From Pseudomonas sp. (lineage in GTDB: Bacteria > Pseudomonadota > Gammaproteobacteria > Pseudomonadales > Pseudomonadaceae): a DNA stretch of 64,000 nt. Shown here one piece after another: positions 34,179 to 41,664 of this stretch (within the stretch, counting starts at the first letter, position 1; each line of letters starts with the position of its first letter). The notes under the pieces are model-generated. The model was not told the origin of the DNA. It did not search any database and was given only the letters and a program-made list of their open reading frames with translations. A program made the position numbers and the translations under genes. The stretch is taken from assembly GCF_017744435.1 (NCBI RefSeq), contig NZ_JAGIBG010000028.1, positions 1 through 64,000 on the forward strand. Direction: 5' to 3'.

Positions 34179-34985
34179 TCAGTAATACGTCCGCGGCTGC
34201 TCATCCGCCTTGTTCAATACCGCCCCCACCAGGTTCGACGAGGCCAGGTGATACAGGCAATCCTCGATGTCCTTCTTGCTGTTCATGCCGTTGCCCACCA
34301 CCAGCAGCACGCAGTCGAACTTCGGCAGCACGGTGATCGCGTCATCCGAACTCAGCAATGGCGGCAAGTCGAAGATGCAGATCCGCGAGTCATAGCGGTC
34401 GCGCAGGTCGGTGATCAGGTTGCTGACCTTGGCTGACGACAGCACCTCGGTAGACATCGGTACCGGCTCACGCGTCGGCAGCACGACAAAGCGTGGCAGC
34501 GTCGGGTTGACCAGCGCCTCTTCGAGCCAGGCCTTGCCGTTGAGCACGTCGTTGAGCGCCTTCTCCATCGGCAAGCCCAGGCTGCTGCCAACCCGCGGGC
34601 GGCGCAGGTCGAAGTCCACCAGCAAGGCGGTCTTGTTGGTGTGGTGGGCGATGCTCATGGCCAGGTTGACGGCCAGCACCGTCTTGCCCGCCTCAGGCGT
34701 TGGCGAGGTGATCGCCAGCGTGCGCCAGCCATTGTCCTCCATGGCCTGCAGCACCTGGGTACGCAGCAGGTCGATCGCCCCGCTCATGTTCGAGTTCTTG
34801 TTGAAGGACACGATCCGGTTACGCTCCAGGTGTTCCGCATTCAGCGGCACCACCTTGGTTTGTACGTAATCGAATTGCCCAAGCTCCCCAGGCTTCTCCA
34901 TGACCGAAGGTACCTGCGCCGTCTCGGGCGTGACAGGCGAAACCTGGTGAATGTTCTTACCAATAGCCGGCGTACTTCTGTCCAT
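34179..34985 (-). CDS. CpsD/CapB-like cytoplasmic tyrosine-kinase half of the EPS co-polymerase
   Basis: A 268-residue bacterial tyrosine kinase (BY-kinase)-type ATPase. It has Walker A SPTPEAGKTVLAV (about residue 96), Walker A' LLVDFDLRRPRVG and Walker B IFDLPPLLSSDDA. It works with the membrane protein encoded just upstream, whose split form (two genes) is normal for this class. The C-terminus QPRTYY has only two Tyr instead of the usual cluster, so autophosphorylation control may be weak. It begins 11 bp after the Wzc-like gene with GGGAG as ribosome site. It is expected to control chain length or export of the EPS by phosphorylation cycles. Confidence 0.85.
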   Translation of the reverse strand: MDRSTPAIGKNIHQVSPVTPETAQVPSVMEKPGELGQFDYVQTKVVPLNAEHLERNRIVSFNKNSNMSGAIDLLRTQVLQAMEDNGWRTLAITSPTPEAGKTVLAVNLAMSIAHHTNKTALLVDFDLRRPRVGSSLGLPMEKALNDVLNGKAWLEEALVNPTLPRFVVLPTREPVPMSTEVLSSAKVSNLITDLRDRYDSRICIFDLPPLLSSDDAITVLPKFDCVLLVVGNGMNSKKDIEDCLYHLASSNLVGAVLNKADEQPRTYY

Positions 34986-34996
34986 CGCTGCGCTCC

Positions 34997-36562
34997 CTAT
35001 TCAAACCGAGCCATAGCTTTGAAAAGCAGGAGGTCCAAAGGCATGTAAAAAATATGGACGCCCACCAACAGGATAGCAACCAGCAGCAATCCGGCACCGA
35101 TCATCATCGAAAGCAGCCTTTTGCGCCTGGCTTTATCTGCCTTGGTCGCGATATACGGCACCGCCACCAGCACACGCCGACCCAGCACGCTCTCCAGGGC
35201 ACCGACGCCGCGCACGCGCTGATTGAGCATTTCCAGCAGCATCACCAGGCCACCACCAGCGGCCGGGGCCAATACCAGGCCAAGGGCGACGATTTTCTTG
35301 CGGTTGGGTTTGACCGGTTTTTCCGGCATCAGCGGTGGCTCCAGCAGCACGAAGCGCTCGGCCTTGTTTTCCTGTTCGAGGCTTTCGGTAATCTTCGCGC
35401 CCATCTGCTTGTTGCGGATTTCTTCGTATTTCTTGCGTGCGTTGTCATGGTCACGCAGCAGCGTCACCAGGCCGCGCTCGACTTGCGGCGCCTCGAGGAT
35501 ATCGGCCTCGTAGCCTTCCATCTTGGTGGTCAGCTGGCGCTTCTGATCGGCCAGCGAGGCGATGCGCGACTGCGCAGCAGCCATCTTGGTCCGTACGCGC
35601 GCGGCGTCGAGGTTGCCGCCAGCCGCTGCGGCAATGCCCTGGTTACCCGATGCCTTGAGTGCGTCGATCTTGCGTTTGATCGCCACCACGTCCGGGTGCG
35701 CTTCGGTGTATTTGGTCAGCAGTCGAGCGTATTCGGCCTTCAACCCAGGCAGATCCTGAGGGTCTGGGGCAACGGCCCTGCCATTGGCCGCCTGGGTCGG
35801 CACGCCGGAGTTGGCCGCCGCCAGTTCCAGTTCCAGATAACGCAGTTCTTCCTGCGCAGCCTTGTAGTCACGGTCCACCTCACGGAACTCCAGCTCCGAG
35901 CGCGACAACATGCTCATGCGCAACTGCTGGTTTTCAGGCAAGGCATTGGAATGCGCCTGCTTGAAGTCCGCCAGCTTGTTTTCCAGGTCGGCCAGCTCGG
36001 CGCCGAGCTTGTCAGCCTCCTGGGAGAGGAATTCGGTGGTTTCGGTGGCGCGCTCGGTGCGCTGCTTCATGTTCTCGTTGAGGAATAGCGACACCAGTTC
36101 GTCGGCCACTTCCTTGGCCACGTCCGCGCGTTTGTCCTCGTAGGATACGGTGAAGGCCACGGTGGCCTCGCCGCGCCCCTTGACGTACGTGCTGAGCGTG
36201 GCGACCACGATCGCACTGCGCATCTGTTCGATCTTGTCGGTTTCGCTGAAGCGGCTGCCGCGGTCGGCGAACAGGTTGTACTTCTCGATGATCCGCGCCA
36301 GGTTCTCGCGGGTCATCACCCGCTGGCGGATGACCTCGATACGCTCATCGGCAAAGGTGTTGTTGCCGGCCGAGACCAGGTCCGGGGAGATCTGCTGCGA
36401 CTCCACCAGAATGGTCCCGGTCGACTGATAGATCGGCGGCACACTGATCGCCACCCCGATGGTAGCGGCCACCACGACCACTATGACGATCGCCAGCAGC
36501 AAGGCACGGTCCTTGATGATGGCGACGTAATCTTTGATAGAAAGCTCGTACTCAGATTTCAT
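34997..36562 (-). CDS. Wzc/EpsF-like chain-length (PCP-2a) membrane protein, GNVR type
   Basis: A 521-residue polysaccharide co-polymerase. Transmembrane helices at about 20-42 and near 490-512 enclose a long periplasmic, largely helical region with coiled coil (about 170-400), including RSELEFREVDRDYKAAQEEL and the C-terminal EPPLMPEKPVKPNRKK, a signature of the Wzz/GNVR group. It sits on the inner membrane and links polymerase to the outer-membrane exporter. No kinase domain is fused; the next gene supplies it. The ATG at 36562 is chosen over a TTG at 36574. The gene precedes the kinase gene by 11 bp and follows the barrel gene by 20 bp. Confidence 0.87.
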   Translation of the reverse strand: MKSEYELSIKDYVAIIKDRALLLAIVIVVVVAATIGVAISVPPIYQSTGTILVESQQISPDLVSAGNNTFADERIEVIRQRVMTRENLARIIEKYNLFADRGSRFSETDKIEQMRSAIVVATLSTYVKGRGEATVAFTVSYEDKRADVAKEVADELVSLFLNENMKQRTERATETTEFLSQEADKLGAELADLENKLADFKQAHSNALPENQQLRMSMLSRSELEFREVDRDYKAAQEELRYLELELAAANSGVPTQAANGRAVAPDPQDLPGLKAEYARLLTKYTEAHPDVVAIKRKIDALKASGNQGIAAAAGGNLDAARVRTKMAAAQSRIASLADQKRQLTTKMEGYEADILEAPQVERGLVTLLRDHDNARKKYEEIRNKQMGAKITESLEQENKAERFVLLEPPLMPEKPVKPNRKKIVALGLVLAPAAGGGLVMLLEMLNQRVRGVGALESVLGRRVLVAVPYIATKADKARRKRLLSMMIGAGLLLVAILLVGVHIFYMPLDLLLFKAMARFE

Positions 36563-36582
36563 AGTGGCCACCAATCCGAAAT

Positions 36583-37701
36583 TCAGATGTCGGGGTATCT
36601 ATACGTCAGCGTCAAACCAGCGATGGTAGCGTCGGCATTGGGCAGGCCACTTTGCTGGCGCTCCTTGTACAGCAACGAAAAACGCAGGTCCCAGGCCGGC
36701 GAAAATGTCCGGCTGGCCCAGACGCTGTAGGTCTGTGTGGTGTTGGGGTTCTGCCCTTTGCTGTCCTGCCACCAGGCGTCTGCGCCGACCCGGGTGGTTT
36801 CGGTCAGCAGGTAGCTCCAGCTGCCACGCACCATGTCCATTTCGGCTGCACCGCCCTGGGCGTTGGACATCGTGGTGCGGTCGGCACTGAAGCTGGCCTC
36901 GTGACGCGAGCCACGGTAAGTCAGCGATGCGCCGCCTTCACCACGGCGCTGGGTACCGGCACCGTTGGTCTGGTTGACGCCAACATGCATGGCGCCCACC
37001 AGGCTGTCGGAGAACTGATACTTCAGGCCGATGCTGGGGACATAGCTGTTGGTGGCGATGGCCGTGCTGTTGCTGTCTGGCTCGTAACGCCGGGCTTCGA
37101 AGCTGGTGATGATGTCGGTGCGCTCGCTCCAGGCATACGTCCAGTCGAAGTCGTTGGCGTACTCGTCGTAACCGATCAGCGTACTGATGTCGTAACTGGC
37201 ATGGGAGTAGCGAAGTTCGTTGGACAGGGTGCTGCGCTCGGTCACCGCGCTGCTCCAGTTGCCCGTGAGCCTGGACATCTTCTGGGTGCCGTCGGTGGTA
37301 ACTACCACACCGGTATCCTGCACCGCACCGGACAGCGTCGAGCTCTCGTCGTATTGCGCCAGCAGGCCAAAGCCGCCGCTTTCGGTCTCGCGCTGCCAGC
37401 CCAGGCGCAGGTTCGGGTCTTCACGGTCATCCATCACCGAGCGGTCCGATGAACGCAGCACATGCATGCCCACGCCCATGCGTAACTGATCGCGATCGAA
37501 CTGACCTACCAGGGTGTAATCAGGCGCAATGATCGTACGCGTCACACCTTTCTCCTTGGACGTCAGGAGCAATGGGTTGCTGTCGTACTCGACAGTCGTG
37601 GGAACCTCGACTGAAGACTGCCAGTTAGCGGCATCAACCACCCCGGAGAACGGCATCATCATGATTGCCGTTACAACACTCGTCGTTTTATTGATAGGCA
37701 C
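36583..37701 (-). CDS. Outer-membrane beta-barrel protein of the EPS export apparatus (EpsL-like)
   Basis: A 372-residue exported protein with signal peptide 1-24 (ending VVDA before ANWQSS) and a mature part full of alternating amphipathic strands (for example YTLVGQFDRDQLRMGVGMHV, SFEARRYEPDSNSTA), ending in a terminal aromatic-rich strand LTYRYPDI. It resembles the EpsL-type outer-membrane barrels found in exosortase-associated EPS clusters. It may be the polysaccharide's outer exit channel or a docking barrel. The start is a GTG at 37701 with only a weak AAGAA site. It lies 26 bp after the Wza-like gene and 20 bp before the Wzc-like one. Confidence 0.75.
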   Translation of the reverse strand: MPINKTTSVVTAIMMMPFSGVVDAANWQSSVEVPTTVEYDSNPLLLTSKEKGVTRTIIAPDYTLVGQFDRDQLRMGVGMHVLRSSDRSVMDDREDPNLRLGWQRETESGGFGLLAQYDESSTLSGAVQDTGVVVTTDGTQKMSRLTGNWSSAVTERSTLSNELRYSHASYDISTLIGYDEYANDFDWTYAWSERTDIITSFEARRYEPDSNSTAIATNSYVPSIGLKYQFSDSLVGAMHVGVNQTNGAGTQRRGEGGASLTYRGSRHEASFSADRTTMSNAQGGAAEMDMVRGSWSYLLTETTRVGADAWWQDSKGQNPNTTQTYSVWASRTFSPAWDLRFSLLYKERQQSGLPNADATIAGLTLTYRYPDI

Positions 37702-37727
37702 AAGTCGTTCTTAGTTATTAGGTAGAG

Positions 37728-38273
37728 TCAGGGTACGACCAGCGTATCGCCAGCCTGAAGTTGGAAGTTGGTGGACATGTCACGCCCAGAAACCAGATCC
37801 TTGTATCGCACCGGCATGACCTTTTGGCCGCGAATGACCTTGATGGCACTTTCGTCGGCGAATTTGTCCATTCCACCCGACATGCTCAGGGCCTGAAGCA
37901 CCGCCGTAGGGCCTGCCATCGGCACTGGGCCGGGCTTGATCACTTTGCCTTGAACATACACCAGGTTGCCAGCGGTGCTGGTGACGACCACGCTGACATT
38001 CGGCTGGGCCAGGTAAGGTTTCAGTGCGGTCTCGATTTTTCTCGCCACCGCAGTGGCTTCAAGGCCGGCGACATCCACGCGACCCGCCAGCGGGAAGGTA
38101 ATACTGCCATCGGGAAGGACCACGGTTTCCTGACGCAGGGTGTCTTCCTGCCAGACCGAGATCATGACCTTGTCGCCGGGGCTTAACAGGTAGGTAGAAG
38201 AGGAAGTGTCGGCGGCAACAGTGCCGGACCAGACCACCAGGGCGCAGAGAACGGACATCAGCAAACGTACCAT
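37728..38273 (-). CDS. Wza-like polysaccharide export protein (Poly_export/SLBB)
   Basis: A 181-residue exported protein with signal peptide 1-21 (ending TVAA), a Poly_export domain (YLLSPGDKVMISVWQEDTL to about residue 100) and a C-terminal SLBB domain (VYVQGKVIKPGPVPMAGPT). It is short relative to E. coli Wza (379): it lacks the extra SLBB domains, the C-terminal amphipathic helix and a lipobox Cys, so it may form only the periplasmic ring with the barrel protein encoded next door completing the outer-membrane exit. GGAGGG lies 9 nt before the ATG at 38273. It starts the leftward export block; the 285-bp upstream gap must contain its promoter. Confidence 0.85.
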   Translation of the reverse strand: MVRLLMSVLCALVVWSGTVAADTSSSTYLLSPGDKVMISVWQEDTLRQETVVLPDGSITFPLAGRVDVAGLEATAVARKIETALKPYLAQPNVSVVVTSTAGNLVYVQGKVIKPGPVPMAGPTAVLQALSMSGGMDKFADESAIKVIRGQKVMPVRYKDLVSGRDMSTNFQLQAGDTLVVP

Positions 38274-38496
38274 GAGGGATCCCTCCGGCCAGTCGGCCCA
38301 GGTTAAGAGCACTGAATGAGTACAACGACGAACCTCTCGCTCCGCTTCGCAGCGTATCTGCTGCGACGGCCTCACCCATCCTGGAGGCCCTTTACCGCGA
38401 TGCCGCCCTGCCTGTCTCTTACTGCTGTTCGCGCCGAGGGCGCTGGCTACTGGAATATAGCAACAGCTGTAAAATTGACAAGCATTGGCGCCTCCG

Positions 38497-38520
38497 AAAA
38501 ACGTAATGGTCCACGTTTTT
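38497..38520 (-). terminator. A/T-tailed hairpin after the PEP-CTERM-like gene
   Basis: AAAAACGT at 38497-38504 pairs perfectly with ACGTTTTT at 38513-38520 around an 8-nt loop. It starts 38 bp after the stop of the leftward small gene at 38559 and carries the T-run typical of intrinsic terminators on either strand, so it may separate that gene from the Wza operon. An alternative reading is an operator for the Wza promoter, since it lies 220-250 bp upstream of its start. Confidence 0.4.
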
Positions 38521-38558
38521 GCGTCAACGCATTGGCATCGTGATAAAAATGTTAAAAC

Positions 38559-38735
38559 TTAGATCTTCTTTCTATTGGCGACCGCAATGAAACCGATCAC
38601 TGCGGAGGCAAACAACCATCCCGCCGAAGACAGCGGAACAATGGTGTTTTCGGTCAAGTAAGAGTCGGCCGCTCGCGCCGCACCAGTCAATAATACCAAC
38701 AGGAAGAAAGACTTGATGAACAGAGTCGAGCGCAT
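38559..38735 (-). CDS. 58-residue protein with PEP-CTERM-like (VPLPA-type) sorting tail
   Basis: A tiny exported protein. Residues 1-22 form a signal peptide (MRSTLFIKSFFLLVLLTGAA then RA), then about 10 mature residues (ADSYLTENTI), and then a tail with a VPLSS motif, the hydrophobic helix AGWLFASAVIGFIAVA and the closing basic NRKKI. That tripartite tail matches the VPLPA-type PEP-CTERM signals cleaved by exosortase/archaeosortase-like enzymes. The start is ATG 38735 with AGGGGG 5 nt before; a TTG five codons earlier is possible. It sits among EPS export genes but no exosortase gene is in this window. It may be a lipid- or glycan-anchored peptide or a small membrane scaffold. The homology is by eye. 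Confidence 0.7.
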   Translation of the reverse strand: MRSTLFIKSFFLLVLLTGAARAADSYLTENTIVPLSSAGWLFASAVIGFIAVANRKKI

Positions 38736-38912
38736 GTTCGCCCCCTGCAAGAGGTAAGTTGTTATTGATTTGGCGGAAGAGTGGATCGCTGTTGATTTGA
38801 GCTTATGGGCACAATGACATTACGTCAATGATCCGACACCATAATAAATCTCAATGGGACGTGTCTGGGCTCGTCAAAATGCCGTCAGCATGATTTTGCT
38901 GGGATTTTCACC

Positions 38913-38947
38913 CTGCCAGGACTGCGTTTCTACGCGCAGCCTGGCAG
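38913..38947 (-). terminator. Hairpin after the GT61 gene
   Basis: CTGCCAGG (38913-38920) pairs with CCTGGCAG (38940-38947), extended inward by CTGCG/CGCG-type pairs with one bulged base. It lies 22 bp after the stop of the leftward GT61 gene and 177 bp upstream of the PEP-CTERM-like gene start, so the 234-bp gap probably ends one transcript and starts another. No T-tract. Confidence 0.5.
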
Positions 38948-38969
38948 TCGATTGCCGCCCCATCGAGGA

Positions 38970-40088
38970 TCAGTAAGGGAACAGATCCAGGGTTCGCTCC
39001 ACTTCATCGATATCGATGGTGAAGCCTTCTCCTTGCGGCGTCCCGACCACGAAACCGAAGTGCTGATGGTCGCGATCGGTCAGGTATTTGTAGTAGCTCA
39101 CGAAGCGGTTCGGCGGCTGTAGCGCCAGTATCGAACCACCGGGCTGCAAGACATTGACACCATGCACCAGCTGGCTACCTTCAACGCCAATCACCGTTCT
39201 GGCCCCCGCACAGGCGGCGACGATACCCGGCACATCGCTCTTCATCGGGTCGATGATGCGAAAACCGCGGTATTTCTGCAGGTGCGAGGCCACTTCCAGC
39301 TCATTGCGCATCAGGCGCAAGTCGCCATCGCTGCCACGCAGGATGAACACCCCCGGGTGCGGCGACGGGTCGACATGCGACAACAACTTGTCACCCATGG
39401 CGCGGTAGCGCGAATACCGGTTGCGGTTGTTGCTGAGGTCGTCGAACAGCACCAGCTCATGGAAGAACGCGCCACGCGTGCGCAGTGGCTGCATGCCCAG
39501 CCAGCGTTCATATGCCGGCCCTTGGCTGAACAGCGGATAGCGAGCCGAGGGCGCCGTGGTCACCGGCACGCCTTCTTCGCAGGCCAGGGCGTAGGTCGGG
39601 CAGTCTTCCATCAACCAGGTACCGAACCAGGTATTGCCATTCTGGGTGCAGTAGATGGCCCCACGGTCGATCTCGTGATCCACCGTGACGCCAGGGAACC
39701 GGCTCGGCTTCAACGACAACCAATGGCTGGCATTGCCCTTGTACAACGCACCGTCGATCAGCCAGACGTCCTTCAGCAGGTAGCCCCGTGTCGGCCCCTG
39801 TTCGATAGTGATCCCGCCTTCCATGGTCCGCGCAGGATGCACATACGGATAGAAGCGCTTGGCTTCCCAGCCCGTTACCCGCTCCAACTGGTTGGGCAAG
39901 TAGAATGCCGGTGGCGATACCGTTGTTTCACCGGGTGCGATATCCCAGACCTTCTCGGCGACACGCTTGATATCGATATCAGCCTTGCGTGCCAGGCGCT
40001 TGCGCGCGATGTGCTGGTAGGCCGCCAGGGTCCAGGTGTTCTGGCTGGCAACCGAAGAGCCACTGAAGTTCGAAATACCGCTGCCCAT
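38970..40088 (-). CDS. GT61-family glycosyltransferase (DUF563)
   Basis: A 372-residue protein of the GT61/DUF563 family. The C-terminal half contains GVFILRGSDGDLRLMRNELE, then IIDPMKSDVPGIVAACAGAR and TVIGVEGSQLVHGVNVLQPG, the family's typical nucleotide-sugar binding pattern with the EGSQL(V/I)H block near residue 307. It should add a sugar, in plants xylose or arabinose and in bacteria various hexoses, to the EPS. The ATG at 40088 has a perfect GGGAGGGG site 8 nt upstream, so the longer frame is rejected. A 74-bp gap separates it from the upstream GNAT-like gene. Confidence 0.8.
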   Translation of the reverse strand: MGSGISNFSGSSVASQNTWTLAAYQHIARKRLARKADIDIKRVAEKVWDIAPGETTVSPPAFYLPNQLERVTGWEAKRFYPYVHPARTMEGGITIEQGPTRGYLLKDVWLIDGALYKGNASHWLSLKPSRFPGVTVDHEIDRGAIYCTQNGNTWFGTWLMEDCPTYALACEEGVPVTTAPSARYPLFSQGPAYERWLGMQPLRTRGAFFHELVLFDDLSNNRNRYSRYRAMGDKLLSHVDPSPHPGVFILRGSDGDLRLMRNELEVASHLQKYRGFRIIDPMKSDVPGIVAACAGARTVIGVEGSQLVHGVNVLQPGGSILALQPPNRFVSYYKYLTDRDHQHFGFVVGTPQGEGFTIDIDEVERTLDLFPY

Positions 40089-40162
40089 GAAACGCCCCTC
40101 CCGATGTGACAGGTGTCTGGTCTGAGGCAAGGCACGCACTCCCGGCATGCCTTGAAGTCGGT

Positions 40163-41320
40163 TCAGCTGGAAACGACGACCCTTTCCATCATGGGCGGGG
40201 ACTGTAGCGTGGCGTAACGGCTGCGCAGGGTTTGCAGGAATGACTCGCCACTGCTCCCGGCGCCATAGAGGTAGATCTTGTGCAGGCCACCAAACACCAT
40301 CTCGTGATAACGGCTGGCGACCTCATCATCACTGGGCCCTTCCGGCAGGCCCAGGTGAAGCGTCAATTTGTTGCCCTCGACGGCGAACAACGGCGTGTCC
40401 CAGAGGAACTGCGCGGTCCCCGTGCGAGGCAGGCGGATGAACAGGTAGGCATGGTTGCCCAATTCATCAATGTCACCGCCACGCCGGCGCTTCCACTTCA
40501 ACAGGCCGTCGTCCGGCCGCGCCAGGCACATGCCGATATCGTAATAGTCATAGCCGTTGGCCAACGCCCACTCGAGGGCCATGAACGTGGTGATCGAATT
40601 GACCTCGCGCAACTTTTTCGGGTCTGAGAACACCGCTTCGCAATAGCCGAAACGCAGGGTGCTCCAATAGCGTTTGCCGTCCCGCGTGATCTCGCAGCCC
40701 AGGTGGCAGCCGATGACCTCATCGCCGCAGGTGATCAGGTCCAGGCGCCCTACCCCTTTGGCCAGACGAAACACTTCGTCGGTTGGAAACTGCGCCGCAT
40801 GAATACCCTGCCGGGCACTGGCATAGGGCCGCAACAGCTGTTGATCGGCCATGGCGATCTCGTCATCGGCCAGCGTCTGGCGCATCTGGTAGAGCGGGCG
40901 GTTCTTGCGAATGCTGCGGCGCAGTTCACTGTCGTAGCGGGCGGTGATGTCGTCGAGCGAGCGGCCCAGGGGCACCACGGCGCTCAGGTAATGGGGGACC
41001 GTCAACGAGCCGGTAGTCGGCATCTCGCTCACCACCACCACATGCCGGGGCTCAGCTGGAGCGGCCTCATCGGCAGCTTCGGCCAGTGGTTGCTGGCCCT
41101 TGCCGCCAATCAGCAGCTTGGCCATTTCGCGCTGCTGCTTCCTGCCGATGTAGAGGATTTCGTAAGGGCTGGCCTGTTGCAGCCGGAAACGCGAGATTTC
41201 CCAGCGCCAGAAGCAGGTACGGGCCAGCAGCTCGCGTAACTTGCTTGAAACGGTCCGGATCTCGTAACGCATGGAAGGCGAGATCATTTTTCGCGCCACA
41301 GCCGCCAAGTTCTCTTTCAT
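40163..41320 (-). CDS. FemAB/GNAT-superfamily acyltransferase-like protein
   Basis: A 385-residue protein. The central segment (RSLDDITARYDSELRRSIRKN to about residue 260) resembles the FemAB-like/GNAT acetyltransferase_6 type domain often found in EPS loci: RRSIRKNRPLY, a ligand-binding GCHLGCEITRDGKRYW, and ALANGYDYYDIGMC. The C-terminal part has GLHKIYLYGAGSSGESFLQTL and no known domain. It may transfer an aminoacyl or acyl group to a sugar. The ATG at 41320 follows a GAAGAAG site; the start at 41395 has none. It is the first gene of the leftward EPS block, preceded by a 344-bp AT-rich gap that must hold its promoter. Specific role unknown. Confidence 0.65.
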   Translation of the reverse strand: MKENLAAVARKMISPSMRYEIRTVSSKLRELLARTCFWRWEISRFRLQQASPYEILYIGRKQQREMAKLLIGGKGQQPLAEAADEAAPAEPRHVVVVSEMPTTGSLTVPHYLSAVVPLGRSLDDITARYDSELRRSIRKNRPLYQMRQTLADDEIAMADQQLLRPYASARQGIHAAQFPTDEVFRLAKGVGRLDLITCGDEVIGCHLGCEITRDGKRYWSTLRFGYCEAVFSDPKKLREVNSITTFMALEWALANGYDYYDIGMCLARPDDGLLKWKRRRGGDIDELGNHAYLFIRLPRTGTAQFLWDTPLFAVEGNKLTLHLGLPEGPSDDEVASRYHEMVFGGLHKIYLYGAGSSGESFLQTLRSRYATLQSPPMMERVVVSS

Positions 41321-41664
41321 GTCTTCTTCGACGTCCTTTGATGTTGTCAACGGGGCTGATCGGAAAACAATAAAGCGGAGCTTGAAAGCCTGCATAACGT
41401 GTTGATTTATAAACCATCAACTTCGGATGCCGCCTTCACATTCAGTAACAATTTAAGATGCAGGTACGCTGCTTGGCAAGCGGCATTTTGACAGCATCCC
41501 AGCTTTATTAATGGCGTCAAATTTGTGCGCACGGGCAAGTCTCATGGATTGCTTTTGCTATATATCCCCACTATTTCAATACGCTGAAAGTTGTATTACT
41601 CCACTACCGCTGCAGGCGATTGCACATGCTGCTTGATGGCCCCTTTCGACAAAGGAGCCTCGAG
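41321..41664. other. Gene-free gap with divergent promoters, AT-rich
   Basis: This 344-bp gap separates the leftward EPS gene from the rightward LRR-toxin-like gene. It is clearly more AT-rich than its surroundings between about 41400 and 41600 (for example gttgatttataaaccatcaa and gctatatatccccactattt). Both genes need promoters here, but no pair of boxes stands out with good spacing. No small gene or repeat was recognised. Confidence 0.45.
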
